Shown here: positions 11,312 to 23,299 of the stretch, piece by piece
How positions within the stretch are numbered: position 1 is the stretch's first letter
Layout: each line of letters starts with the position of its first letter
NCBI GenBank assembly: GCA_038501195.1
Contig: JBBPUQ010000003.1
Location: 1,504,501-1,568,500 of the forward strand
Direction: 5' to 3'
Origin: Nemania diffusa
Lineage: Eukaryota; Ascomycota; Sordariomycetes; Xylariales; Xylariaceae
Length of the DNA stretch: 64,000 nt
Notes under the pieces: generated by a model
The model's input: only the letters and a program-made list of their open reading frames with translations
What the model was told of the DNA's origin: nothing
Databases searched by the model: none
Position numbers and translations under genes: made by a program

Positions 11312-14300
11312 CTAAACGACCTTCCACTTCCCGAACTTGCGGTACTCGGCGAACAACGCCCTGAACACGGCGCGCCCGCTCGCGTCCAAGCTCTCGTTGA
11401 GCACCTTCCGGCAGCCCTCGCTCGTGATGTCGAGGACGGAGAAGACGCCGACCTCGAGCGCCTTGCGCATCGCGCGAGGCACCTCGCCCTCGAGCTGCAG
11501 CTTGACGTACGTCTCGAGCACGAGGTACATGTACTGGCCGGCGGCGCGCTTCGCGACGTCCGTAGCGGAGTCGAGCTCCGTCGCGCGGGCGCGGGAGCGG
11601 GCGACGGACGCGGCGCTGGGCTCGCAGACGAGCGTCAGCAGGCGCGCGAAGCGCTCCGCGTGGCGGGGCTGGAGGCGCGCGGAGAGCCAGGGCGGCGGCG
11701 GGGCCCGGGAGCGCGCGGAGGGGAGGCGGCCGCCCGACGGGCTGGGGTCGGCGAGGAGGACGGTGAGGAGCGCGCGCAGCGCCGTGAGCAGGATGTGGAA
11801 GTGGCCGCTGAGGCGTAGGCGGTGGCGCTTGATGATGAGGGCGACGAGCTTGAACAGCGCGGCGAAGACCTCGCCTGCTACCTTGGGTCCTTGGATCCGG
11901 GGTCCGTGCGCGGAACACACTTCGACCACGCTTGTGAGCGTCGCCTCGATGTTGTACTGCGTCATAACGTTGGCGTGTTTGTCGAGGAGGAATAGCATTG
12001 TTTCTGAGATTTGCTTGAAGTGAGGGAGGGATTCGGTGCGGCTTAGATGTGAGGTGAAGTGCTCGTGCACTTTGGCGAGGTCTAGACCCCCTTGTATGCT
12101 TGCTGATTTATCATTGACGGCCGGTCCTGCGTACTTGTATTAGATGCCGTTATACATCGTCAGAGATTGGCAATTAACATACCTTGGTAAAGCTCGAGTA
12201 ACCTTCGAGTAGCTATTAAAGGTCCGATAGAGCCCCCAATGAGTCTGCCTCGGTCTATTAATTCGCCAAGCAACTCGTCTCGGACAGACTGGTCTTTTCC
12301 TTGCACATAGGCATCTACAAAGCCATGTATCAACTCCTCCTCAATCCCATAGCTGCTTTCATCCAAAAGCGCGCTTAAAGATTCCGCAGTGTAGCGATCT
12401 GCATTCTGTTTTACAACGAATGACCTCAGCTTCCATATAATGGCGGTCTCCTTCGACGGCACACTATCGCCAACCCTTTCTAGCTGAGTGAGAATGTCAC
12501 CTGACATCTTAATATTCGCTTGAGAGGCAGTATCATTACGAATGACTTGTGCTGCATCTAAGACGACTGATAGGAAAAGGAGTTTCTCCTCAGTGAGCGA
12601 AGCCACTGAAGACTCATTAGTTTCTGATGCAAAATCGCCAAGTGCTCGCTCAACTAATTTGGCGAGCTTCTGGCCAAAAACGTTAGGGTCTACACCAAGA
12701 CGTTCTAAAGAGCTATGAGACGATCTATGATCAGAAAGTGCAGCAGCCAAGCTTTTCAGGAGAATGACCTGAGCGCAAGTCGCTGGAGTTTTTCCTGGCT
12801 TCAAGCTCTTGGCGTACTTAGACGAGCTCAGTAGGTAGGACTGTGTAAATTCGGTCATATTTGTGAGGATTTGTCTAGTCATCGTTAGCCTTTGAGTAAT
12901 AGGGTTGTTAGAAACAAGTCAATTACCTGATTGTAGTATCAACGAATCTCTCAACTAAACATAAGAGGGTAGCATCGCTAGTTGTCATGCCAGAACAGAT
13001 ATCAACCAAATCGGCGAACTCCATATCCTACACAGGAAATCAGTAAGATTACTACCATATGAATAGCGGCGCTCGAGACAAACCTCATAAAAAGTTAGCT
13101 GCTGCATGATTTTGACGAGCAACCGTAGGACTGCCAGAGCATATTTCGAGTCTTCAGCTGCATAAGAGCTAATCGCAGACTTGTATTTCTTCCAAGAATT
13201 CATCATGCGCTTCCGGCGTCCTCTCGTCCAGAATTCAACTGGAAATTCGAGCAATATCGAAATTAGCTGGAAGCTATGCGGTTGAGTCCATCCATCCTTG
13301 TTTCCTGCGTCATCCAGCGCGTCCAAAAGCGGCGCCATTAAGGCATCGACCATTGGCTCCTCGTCAGCCACATCGTAGTTGTGGATTAACGGTCGTATAT
13401 ACTCTAGACGTTGTTCGTTTAGTAATAATGGAACCTTATAGCTCACGCGCCAAAATAATTTAACGATCTGGTCAGTTAAGATGTTGGCTTCCTGCTTTGG
13501 CTGTTCGCTAAGTCGAGGGAGGTAACTAAACACCAAATCTAGGTAAGGTCTGAGCAGTTGGAGATCAGCCTCAGTTTTAACTGATGAGATTAACCGCCCC
13601 AACATCGTGCAGATAAGCTTGATGAGGTCCTCTTCGTATTTGCCACCAATATGATTAGAAAGACAGAGCTTATAGCAGCAGGAGAATGCTTCAAACGTCT
13701 CGACAGCGGTGAGTGGGTTTTTCTTGACAATTGGCTTCAACTCAGATTTCGCCTTTTTCCAAATTTGGTTACACTCGCTCGACTCTTCCCACGAGGCCAT
13801 GCAACCGAGGATCCGCCATCTCAACGCAAGAACACCTGGGGAGATATCTTCCCATTTCCGATCCATCATGGATATTATCTTCGAGTCAACGGTTGCGATC
13901 ATATTTTCGTCGGTCAGTCCAGCACATATACCATCAAGAACAACTAGAAGTTCCCCGGCACTGTTAGGTATTGACGCCAGTCCTTCCAGTAGCCGTAAAA
14001 TCTGCGTACTCGAGAGGGATGTTTCTAAGATAGTTGCCAAGTGCTCTCGAATTTTTGAGTCAAACCATATACATTGCTCCACAGATTCAGCCGCACACAG
14101 ATTTCGGAACCATGTGGTAACGAACCCTGTTAGATCTCGTGCATTGGAAAATGCGGTTTGTAAGGGAAGAACTACATTAGAAACGACTTCATCCTTCATC
14201 TTCGCACCGCCATTCGAAACTCGGCTAACGTTGTCAAAAATGGCCCCTGGGTCTTGAGCAAGAAGAAACACATCCGGATCACAAGCGAGAACCTTGGAGA

Positions 14301-15669
14301 GCAATGTCCAATCAGTCTCGGCTCCGTCGAGTGCGTGTTGCTGGTACAATGTGCGGAGAGTTTCTGTATCGGGAATTGATCGGGTCTGCAAGGCAATATC
14401 TAATAATCGAGAGAGCACCTCATTCTTCCTTTGATGGGCCAGAGGCTGCAGGGTTTCCACTACTGCCTGAAAGATATTTTCGATCCATGCATCGTGTTCA
14501 ATCTTAGACTTTGGGTCACTAGTGTCTCGAGGAGTTGTAGCCGCTATGCTCCACATAACTACAGCTGATGCAACAATATCTTTATGTGCGATTCCCAATG
14601 CCAATTTCGGCATATCTATGTTCTTGTCGGCGGCAAAGCGCTGCCTTGCCGGTCGAATGAAATAGGTGCTCAGAAACCTCCGGAGTTGTGGGATCCATAT
14701 CTCGCGGCAAGTACCATGTGTTTGATTTGAGGATGGAACAGAATAGTCGCCCTCAAATTTGGCTAGTATGAGAGAGGCTCGCTCGTAAATATGCTTGGCA
14801 AATTCGAAGCTGTCGTCTTTGCTGCGGAGGCGTAGGTCCCAAATGGTAGTCAAGGTATCAACCCAGGCCTTTTGGCCTTTCAAAGGCTCCTCATCAGCAA
14901 GAGACAGCGAGTCGTCGCATAATAATAGCAACTTCGCTGTGATGTCCCTAGTCTCATCGCTAGCAGATGAGAAAAGGGACTTCACGTGCTCTGCGCCAAC
15001 TCGTTTCTCTGGAGTGAGCTCCCCAGACTGAGCAGTGCCTTGCTCTAGCAGAATGGCCAATGCTTCGAAGACCTCTGAGGCGGTTCTAAGACATCCGAGA
15101 GAGGTACGGAGCTCTGCAAGTGTGGTTGGCCAGTTTGCCCCTCTCTTCCTCTTCTTCGTTGATGTGGTGCCTTCTTCGCTCCCAGGTATGCTAGCCTGGG
15201 TCTCCTGTTTGGTGACATCTCCCAAGGTCTTGTTAAGGATCGAAACGAATCGGAGGTACGCCAGGGATCTGCCTAGAGCTTGCGCGGGAATCCTGGGGAA
15301 GACGTGGCCGAGGATTTTCCAGGTGAGAGGAAATCGACGGACATGTTCGGCGTTATCGGTGTTGCCGCTCATCTGCTTAAGCAGCCATCGTAGGATACTT
15401 TCTTCAACACCGTGCAATCGGGTGTGTTTGACCGCTGTGAGTAGAAGCCATAGCTTATGGATCTTGTCCGGCAAGGCCAAGGAGTTGTCCTCGTCAAGGG
15501 TCCTGACAGCCCGTATAAGTGCCAATCGCTGAGACTAGAGGCCATGTATTTGTTAGGATGTTTTGTAGGGCGGATAGTTCAGAAAGCATATAAGAGAGTG
15601 TAAGTAATTAGAAGAGAGGGAGAGAAGGTAGCTTACCGAACCATCTTCGTCTACATCCATGGCTTCCAT
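11312..15669 (-). CDS. URB2: Urb2/Npa2 family nucleolar pre-rRNA processing protein
   Basis: Nucleolar factor for 60S ribosome assembly and 27S pre-rRNA processing in yeast. I assemble five exons on the minus strand: 15669-15637, 15534-13084, 13027-12927, 12874-12183 and 12126-11312, giving 1363 residues, the usual size. The tiny first exon encodes MEAMDVDEDGS; splicing gives SSQRLALIRAVRTLDED, matching the family N-terminus. The rest is a long alpha-helical repeat protein without a catalytic motif, and the C-terminal Urb2 domain starts near NVMTQYNIEATLTSVVEVCS. For intron 3 two in-frame acceptors exist; I chose the 52-base intron (12926-12875) over a 37-base one. The last exon is extremely GC-rich and includes a low-complexity Ala/Pro/Arg stretch (about 11600-11760) that may be a lineage-specific insertion. 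Confidence 0.9.
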
Positions 15670-16147
15670 TGCGATGCCTACAGCGAATTGGCATCGCAAA
15701 AGCGCTGTTATTAAACTTCTAACCACAGAATACGCTACGCTACCCGGGAGTTAGAACTTTTTTCTACCTATTAGATAGGTACCTGGTAGCTAGCTCCCCT
15801 CCACGTCTAAAAAAAATACTGCCGGATGACGCTAGGCCTACGATAAGATAGCGGCTAGCTATACAGAGGTACAACCTTCCACCGCCTTCCGGATACAAGC
15901 AAAGCCAAGCTTGAGCTGCTCGCATGAAGCTCCGTTTACATTTCGTTGGATTCCGACTTCATTATCGATGCTCGTGCCGAAAGCAGCGTCACCACCTACA
16001 GTCGTTGAAACCCACTCATAGCCACCACCACCATCCATCCGGCTCAATCGATACCTGTTAGGTACGCACAACCTTATTCAGGGCCGCCATAAATTCAATT
16101 GGCTCAACGATCTAACTTCGAAACCTATTCCGCACAGTTCGCCCAAA
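15670..16147. promoter_or_regulatory. Bidirectional promoter region, URB2 / MIC10
   Basis: 478 bases separate the divergent start codons of URB2 and MIC10, so both promoters must lie here. No TATA element or operator was recognised. A TTAGATAGGTACCTGG segment near 15772 resembles the TAGGTA motif seen elsewhere in the window. Confidence 0.5.
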
Positions 16148-16607
16148 ATGCCCGAGACAACGCCTCCCGCACCCTCGACCGCGATCTCCCGACCCGTGAG
16201 CGAAGCGCTTCTAAATGAAAAGGTAGGCCTAAACGCTATCATTTATAATCCGCTCCGAATCGTTCTCCAGAATTCATTCGCGACCGATGTTATTGAAGGA
16301 AGGGGAGGGTGGGCTTCAAGACGCATTGCAAAAGTTTAATTACCGCATCAGCGATCACATGCCTCACTAGCATTCTCTCCGTATTTGAGGCTAATAATTG
16401 TAAAAATGCTAGTGGGACAGATGCGTTTCGAATATGCTCATTAAATCGACCCTCGGTCTCGGGTTCGGCGTCGTCTTTTCCGTATTGCTGTTCCGGCGGC
16501 GCGCATGGCCCGCCTTCGTGGGTGTTGGGTTCGGTGCCGGTCGCGCATATGAGGAGTGCAACTGGAGTTTGAAGCAAGCGTCGCGGGAAGTTAAGAAGAC
16601 AGCATAA
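16148..16607 (+). CDS. MIC10: MICOS complex subunit MIC10
   Basis: Small inner mitochondrial membrane protein that bends the membrane at crista junctions as part of MICOS. Two exons, 16148-16222 and 16413-16607, separated by a 190-base intron, give 89 residues, the normal length. Exon 1 encodes a Pro/Thr-rich N-terminus ending in SEALLNEK. Exon 2 starts with WDRCVSNMLIKS, the family signature. Two hydrophobic helices follow, each with a glycine motif (GLGFG and GVGFGAG), separated by a positively charged RRR turn and ending GRAYEEC. These glycine motifs drive oligomerisation in this family. The gene is short and split, so automatic annotation could miss it. It is divergent from URB2. Confidence 0.93.
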
Positions 16608-17129
16608 AAGTTCTTTGCAGTACTCTTGGGCAACGCCGGGCGCATACACCAGTTCCCCTCAAACTCTTCCCACCAGCTTTGCCGAACGACCCATGAACCA
16701 CCTAAATGACTAGATTTATACAACACACTCTCAAGGATAAACAGATATCCCAAAAAAAGTATGTGAAGCTAGGCCAGACATATCGAATGTCAGAAGAAGG
16801 AGGTAATAGGAAAAGAAATGCGGTCTTATTCAACTTGGCGCACAAATAGACTCGGGGAGCCAGAGCGAGCGTTGGACAAAAGCAGCATCATCTTTTATGT
16901 ACATTTGTACAACACCAACATCAATAATCAATAGAGTAGGGAAGGTTATACCAAGATGGGCATAAACATAAAGGACCAATACCGCTTTGCAGAGCCGAAT
17001 TATGTACCCATACCCTAGAAATTCTCGCCTAAGTTGTGAGTACAAAAAAACCTAGGAAATTTGTGTTCATGCCTCGGAATGCGTCAATAGGCATAGAGAG
17101 TGAATACCATGATCTCAATCGTCTATTTT
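16608..17129. other. Intergenic region, MIC10 / unknown membrane protein
   Basis: About 0.5 kb of AT-rich sequence between two convergent genes. Nothing beyond probable 3' untranslated regions was seen. Confidence 0.6.
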
Positions 17130-18178
17130 CTATTTCTCTGAGTTGCACTTCAATGAGCTTTGTTCCATCATGCCGTAATTAGAGTAGCCGATGAGTGAAA
17201 GCCACTCTTCGCCTCTTCCACGTAAGTAGCGTGGTCTAGATCCATGACAGTCTAATATACTAGGATAATCAGCAACTGTTGAACAATCTTCGCGCACCAG
17301 GTCCCGTCTTCTTCCCTTGTTCAAGAACTCAGGTAGTTCTGATGAGGCTGCCAATACTCTTGCGTTCCAACGCCACTTTACAATCATGCGAAACGTCCTC
17401 CTCGTCCATCCTATCGCTCCTTGTTGGCAAATTCCGCATCTGCCTGTCACAGAGATGCAGCACGGCCGTGTAAAAAAGATCGATTAGAATCGTCTGCATC
17501 CTTCATTTCCGGCTCCCTACAGAAGGACACTAAATTGGAACGTGTAAGGTTCTCAGGGAGATTGGTGGCAATCGCAGCGGCATTAGATTTCAAACTTAGG
17601 CCTTCTTCCATGTCTAATGTAGTAATTTTGCGTCTGGTAACTTTCATCTTGGGGCTCAATAGCAGTGGCGGCTCAGTTGATGTTGGCTTGCATCTAGTAG
17701 GGATATGAGTGTAGTAGTATTGTTTCGTGATTACGTGATTTTCCCACGATACCCTCATTCGTTGTTTGCAAGTTGAACTCGTGAAATCCGGTGTTTGGGT
17801 ATTCTCTTGCTGCCTATCATAACTGTCTCGTGATCGACCAAGATCAATGGGTAAGCATCTGAGAATCGATTGGTTTGCTTCACTCCTTTTCTCAGATGTT
17901 TTGGTGGTGTGGGAGTTATCGCTCGCGCCTATTTCGAGAAAATATACATGCCAAAGCTTCTGCAGGCCTGCCCAGATCATGCTGCAAATACAGAGCGCAA
18001 GGAGGCAGGTTGCCGTAGCGATTCCCAGAATCTCGATATCGCTTGCAGGCCGGAGGTCGAAGCTTGCGATTGACATCTGTCGAGTCACGATGCCTATCGG
18101 AACATCGCTTCTCATTGAGATCGCCATGACGGGGCCAACAGTAGATATTAAGAACGTGCTACTATATGGGATATGCAT
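17130..18178 (-). CDS. Hypothetical single-pass membrane protein
   Basis: Not recognised. A 715-base first exon (18178-17464) and a second exon (17410-17130) can be joined through a 53-base intron (GTGCTG...GATAG), giving 331 residues. Without splicing the first exon alone gives 243 residues. Near residues 47-70 there is one strong membrane helix (EILGIATATCLLALCICSMI), followed by a juxtamembrane Trp/His/Tyr-containing stretch. The remainder is hydrophilic and Ser/Thr-rich, with a patch of basic residues (KMKVTRRK) and no obvious domain. There is no cleavable signal peptide. The layout, a short lumenal N-terminus and a long presumably cytosolic tail, suggests a membrane-anchored adaptor or receptor-like protein, but this is inference. 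The donor is weak and the gene model could be wrong. Confidence 0.5.
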
Positions 18179-18696
18179 AAACCCTCGTGTACAGATTTTG
18201 AAGAAGCTCCTGACATCTAATCAGCTTTGCGCATCCACTCGTAGTGCGATCTATAACGTGCGAAAGACAAGAAAACAAAAAATATATAAGGGATAGCGAT
18301 ACTCGATAAAGCCACTAACAAGCCGTTCATTCCTATTAAATGGTTGTACTCACGCGCGATAGCAATAGCCTTTACAGCCACGAGGGGGAGGTGGAGGGTT
18401 GTGAGAGTCTGAAGAGTTTCATAGAAGCAATATCTTTAAACTAGAAAGTGATTCGCAGTATTTATTTAAGATTACCCGACTGTCAGCCTGCTGAATTCAA
18501 GAACATGACCGCGAAGGGGGAGAGATATTTGTGTCTAGCGGATAAGCAATGCATGTTCCGATTTCTATGGGTATATGGATCTAGGTATAGCTCAACGGGT
18601 ATGAGAAATATTGGGGTTTATCGTGAAGCGCTCTGTCTCGTTAACACCGAGTTGCAAGATGGAAAGGGCAGCTGATTGATAAGTACGTAGGTAGGT
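18179..18696. other. Intergenic region between two same-strand genes
   Basis: About 0.5 kb between the unknown membrane protein and the photolyase, both on the minus strand. It should hold the promoter of the former and the 3' end of the latter. No motif was recognised. Confidence 0.5.
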
Positions 18697-20665
18697 TTAG
18701 GTCTTCAGCTTTTTTACGTGGCGGTCCATCGGTCCTTCTTTAACAGCATCGCTCTTGTTCCTTGCGTGCTTGCCGCCCTCTCGACCCTTCGAGATACGGT
18801 GTGACTCGTGATCAGCGTCATCTGCGTGTTGACCATCGTCGCTACCGTCAGAGTCACCCATTCCTTCCATCTCCGTCTCTCCGGCCTTCTCAAACAGTTC
18901 TTTCCACGTCCCGTTCTTGACCGCTTCGTCATTTCCATGAAGCCCAATTGAGAAGGCCCGCTTCATCGCAGCAAGACAGACGCTTCTTCTCTCCGAAAAA
19001 TCAAACATAGCCTGTGGATATACCCCCTTTTCTTGGCTGTCGCCCAAGCCATCCCCTTCGACTCTTACTCCAGCTTTATCGAGCGCCGCCCGAGTCGCCT
19101 TCCACGGCTCGTAGATATACTTTGCATCGAGGTGCTTTAGTTCTGGCACCCATTTCCGAATAAAGTCGCCATTCTTGTCCCACTTCTGCCCAAATGCCAC
19201 TGGACTGTAGCAGCGGAAATATTGCGAGAAGAAGGCCGTGCAGCTCAACCACTGCCAGTTACCTGCATTAGAAGCGGGCTCGTGATCGAGAAGTAGCTCC
19301 TCGAACACGTCGGCGCCTCGTTCCCAGTGCACGTAACAGCCGCCTCTTGTCAAGAAACATGCCACCATGTGACGGCCCAAGTGATGAATCCATCCTTCAA
19401 TGTGGAGCTGACGCATTAAGGCGTCCACAAACGGAAATCCTGTAACCCCGGCCTTCCACCTTTGAAACCATTCCTCTGCTTGGGGCGAGTCGATGTGGTA
19501 CTTGCCACTGATAGTTTTCATGCCTGTCTCCGTGCTCTCATGCTTTGAAGGGAGATGCCAGGGAATGAACCGAACATGGGCGTTGTTTAGTGTCTGTGTG
19601 TACGGCGACCCTATAGCTGCCTGTGCTGCGAAGTACATGTCACGGAATAAAAGCTGGCCCGTCAGACTCTCAGGAGGCGCTGAAGCCCCTTTACCATACT
19701 TCTCGACCACTTCCCGAGCGCGCCAGTAAAAGAGTCGAGGAGAAAGAGCACCGAAGTGCATGTGCGGTGAGAGAAGAGTAGTAGACTGTGGCTCAAACGC
19801 CGCTGGGCTAGTTTGAGGTTTTCTGAATGTAGCCGCATATTTCTCATCAGCCATAATCTTATCAAGCTGCTTCAATGCCAGTGTTTCACCGCCTCGGTGT
19901 GGTGTAGTAGCTGCTGGAAAGCCGAGCTCCTCTAGCGTCTCAACGGCGAAGTCGCCTTTGGGACCAGCGATACCTTTATAGGCCTTGTCGGTCTTACTTC
20001 GGTGAGCAGCATTCAGGTCAACTACCTTGGGGACTTGCTCTTGGTCGAAGTCGATTGGCATCTCTCCAGGGTCTGGCAGATGATTCGGCGGAGGTATTGG
20101 CTTCGGGATCTCTCCCACTTTAGAGCCAGCAGCTTGAAGCTGGGTGATAGACATAGTTGGCTTGCCCCCATTCTTTGCGACAACTTCATCGCTATCCCAA
20201 AGTGTTCTGCCGTATCGCGTTATAACTTTCACCCCAGCCTTTTGAGCCGCATCAGTAACCACCTTGTCTCTTTCACGTGCGTAGGTGTCAGTGTCTCTCT
20301 CAAATACAAGATGAGTGACATTCCAGGCGGCAAACAACTTGGGAAATAGAGTTTGCGGAGCTTCGCGGAGCACAAAGAGCTTTGACTTCGGATTTAGCTT
20401 CTGGATTGAATCTGAAAGATCTTGTTGGCAATCGAGTCTTGGCGTACAGTCAGTAAGTATACTCATCACAAGAATTACCTCTAGGTTTAACTTACATATA
20501 CTGCCATCTATTGGGACTAGCCTTCACGTGATACACATAGTGAGGGTCCCATGTGAAGATAGGCCAGAGTACGTCGGGTTTTAGATCGAGGGCTGCTTTT
20601 AATGAGGGAGAGTCGTGAAGGCGAAGATCGGTTCGGAACCAGTGTATTACTCTTGGCTTCACCAT
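18697..20665 (-). CDS. (6-4) photolyase / animal-type cryptochrome (CryA-like)
   Basis: FAD-dependent DNA photolyase of the (6-4)/animal cryptochrome branch, repairing UV photoproducts with blue light and, in fungi, sometimes acting as a photoreceptor. Two exons, 20665-20496 and 20437-18697, give 636 residues. Exon 1 encodes the Rossmann start MVKPRVIHWFRTDLRLHD; the 58-base intron has a CTGAC branch and restores NRWQY-ILDCQQDLSDSI. The FAD domain contains GWIHHLGRHMVACFLTRG, with the two histidines used in (6-4) repair, and DHEPASNAGNWQWLSCTAFF, with asparagine opposite the flavin as in photolyases. A 60-70 residue C-terminal tail is acidic then basic (ending RHVKKLKT), which could carry a nuclear localisation signal. 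Whether it repairs DNA, signals or does both cannot be told from sequence alone. Confidence 0.93.
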
Positions 20666-21853
20666 GGTTCTAGTTTCAACTCGTCAACGTGTCACATAAG
20701 TAATACCTAAACGGATCGCGATGTTTTCGATTGTTGTTCTAGATATATGTAATCTAAACGAACCTATCTAACAAGTCTAGCCCGAAACCGAAGTCCATGA
20801 TGTCAGTGTCTCAGCCACAATTCAGCTATCGAAACCTAGTTTAAGTAGTCTAAGTAGTCTGGTACACGCGCAATAACGTGTGTAATTCTGTCCTCATAGT
20901 TGTTGCAAAGTCTAGTTCATATTAGTTAGTACGTACCCTATATCCTATTTAATCAAGTCTCTGAAAGTCACGTTGCTGCCATTTAGAATAGACTCTAAGC
21001 ATCATACTCTACACAAAATTGACATCGCAAACAATCCGACTTACACAGGGTTACCCCAGCTAATGTAGTATTGCGATGGATTTTCTCTTAGGAGGGATCG
21101 AAATAATCATATGCGTTCAGCTGAAATGTCTAGGGCGATCGAACAAGTAGCCATCTGGAGAGACGGGTAACGTGGTCCTAAGTAAAGATTAACCGCTTGG
21201 GCTTGTTCATCTGTGTAGATTTAGAGAAAGCAAGAAAGTAAATTGAGTTCTCAATTATCCGAGCCGTGATCCGCTTTGACCTGCGGCTCTCCAGGATATT
21301 GCATTCCGCCATTAACATAGAGTTTCCACCAATCAACTCGGCACCCTCCCTTTTCTTGTCTTCGTTACCTATTTCATTATACTCACGAGTTTTAGACTAC
21401 GCAAAAGCACAGAACAAGAACAGGGCTTCTTAGATATTCTCTAAACCCACAGTACAGCCTCAAACCTCGTGGGGGAGGTCATCGCTGACGCAATGATTGG
21501 GGGCAAGAGTATTATATGAGTAAAGACAGAATTGATGCATATGTAACGGAGCATATGGGGGACGAGAGGGAATAATAAGACAGGGGAAGTATGTACGTGA
21601 GTTCCACCAATCGGTCGATGATTTTGGCATCTACAGACGCTCTAGGAAATCTATCGCGGCATCCCATAGGGTTGATAGGCACGCCTGAGGAGAAGATAAA
21701 TATTGACTAATGATTCCTATAGACTCCTTACTTATGAAAGCAAGTACTGAGGTTTTTCCTGCCGCTCTGTTGTGTCCTTATATCTCTGTTATGGTCTTGG
21801 CGGCCGTACCCCTACGATACTGAACTAGTACATGGAAAATAGCATTCTCCACG
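20666..21853. other. Divergent intergenic region, photolyase / polygalacturonase
   Basis: About 1.2 kb containing the upstream regions of two divergent genes. Sequence is unremarkable and AT-rich. I could not identify light-response or carbon-repression sites with confidence. Confidence 0.5.
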
Positions 21854-23173
21854 ATGCATCACCTTCCCATGAGAGCTATAACGGCAGCTGTCATATCTCT
21901 CTTCTTCGGCACTAATACCGTCATAGGAACACCCGCCCCTGCAGTGACACCGGCGCCACGCCTCGAGGATGCCGTAGCACCTCGCGCGGCAGCCGCCTGC
22001 ACCTTCAGCGGGTCGCTAGGCTACTCGTCAGCAAGTGTTAGTAAAGCATCATGCTCGACGATCGTTCTATCGTCTCTTCAGGTGCCCGGCGGCCAGACGC
22101 TGAACCTCGAGAAACTAAACGACGGGACGACGGTGATCTTCGAGGGGACGACGACGTTCGGGTATGCAGAATGGGAAGGCTCTCTGTTCTCTGTCAGCGG
22201 CAACAAGATCACGGTCAAGGGGGCTGAGGGCAGCGTGCTTGACGGGCAGGGTGCGCTGTACTGGGACGGGATGGGCGGCAGCGGCGGCGTGACTAAACCG
22301 AAGTTCTTTAAGGCGAATCACCTCAATGACTCCATACTCGAAGGCATTACGGTCAAGAACGCGCCCAAGAATAGCTTCAGTTTGAATTATGTTTATAATC
22401 TTACTGTCAGTGGTGTTACAGTCGACGATCGTGACGGTGAGGCTTTGGGGAAGAACACGGACGCATTCAACAGTGAGTTTTGATTTCAATCTTCTTCAGT
22501 GTCATCTCTCTTTCTCTTTAATAATGACTTTGAGTATTTCCCCCTTCTCTAGCAAATAACGGAATAAAAGAAAAAGAAAAAAAAAAGATCCAACTAATTC
22601 CTGCTTCTCGCTATAGTTAACAACGCCGACGGCGTAACCATCACGGGAGCGACCGTCTGGAACCAAGATGACTGCGTCGCCGTGAACAGCGGGAGCAACA
22701 TCTACTTCGGCTCTGGCTTCTGCTCCGGGGGCCACGGGCTCTCGATCGGATCGGTCGGGGGCCAGACGGTCAACGTGGTGTCCAACGTGACCTTCGCAGA
22801 CAGCACGGTTCAGAAATCGCAGCAGTCCGTGCGCATTAAGACAATCTCGGGCGCCTCTGGCACGGTCCAGAACATCACGTACCGGAACATCTTCCTCGAC
22901 GGCGCCGGCGTCGCCGCCGATTACTCCGACTACGGCGTAGTTGTCACCCAGTCGTACAATGGGGTTAAGGGTAGCCCCACCAACGGCGTGACTGTCACTG
23001 GCTTCGTACTGCAGAATGTCACGGGCACTGTTGGGAGTGACGCCGTTCGAGTCTATATCGAGTGTGGCGTGGGTAGCTGTAGTGACTGGAGTTGGAGCGG
23101 TGTCAGTATCACTGGTGGCAAGGAGAGCTTAAGCTGCCTAAATGTGCCATCCGGAGGTAGTGTATCGTGCTAA
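21854..23173 (+). CDS. Secreted endopolygalacturonase, GH28
   Basis: Hydrolyses alpha-1,4-galacturonosyl bonds in homogalacturonan of plant cell walls. Two exons, 21854-22472 and 22617-23173, give 391 residues. The N-terminus has a hydrophobic signal sequence ([20 protein letters not shown]), a Pro/Ala propeptide and a start of the mature enzyme near [13 protein letters not shown]. The right-handed beta-helix carries all GH28 motifs: NTDAFN, NQDDC (catalytic aspartates), GGHGLSIGS (histidine) and VRIKTI, plus the conserved tyrosine in DYSDYG. The end, [19 protein letters not shown], is typical of fungal endo-acting members. The 144-base intron falls after NTDAFN. A second in-frame ATG six codons downstream (MRAIT) is an alternative start. 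Common versions of the first motif read NTDGFD or NTDAFD; here the last residue is Asn. Confidence 0.94.
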
Positions 23174-23299
23174 GCAATCTAATACCACGTATATTTATTT
23201 GAAGACTTGTTACCTACGTCCTTTCGACTAATTCACGCAGCGTTGGCGCCGACAGGGAAACTTTTGGATTGTTGTTTACATGCTGTGCATGTCCCAATA

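Noticed and set aside
11117..11818. A 233-residue plus-strand open frame
   Set aside because: It is antisense to the GC-rich last exon of URB2, where stops are rare in all frames. Its composition (Ala/Arg/Glu/Gly repeats) has no domain.
12875..12926. A 37-base intron in URB2 ending at 12890
   Set aside because: In frame, but unusually short and without a proper branch-to-acceptor layout. The 52-base version has CTAAC and TAG.
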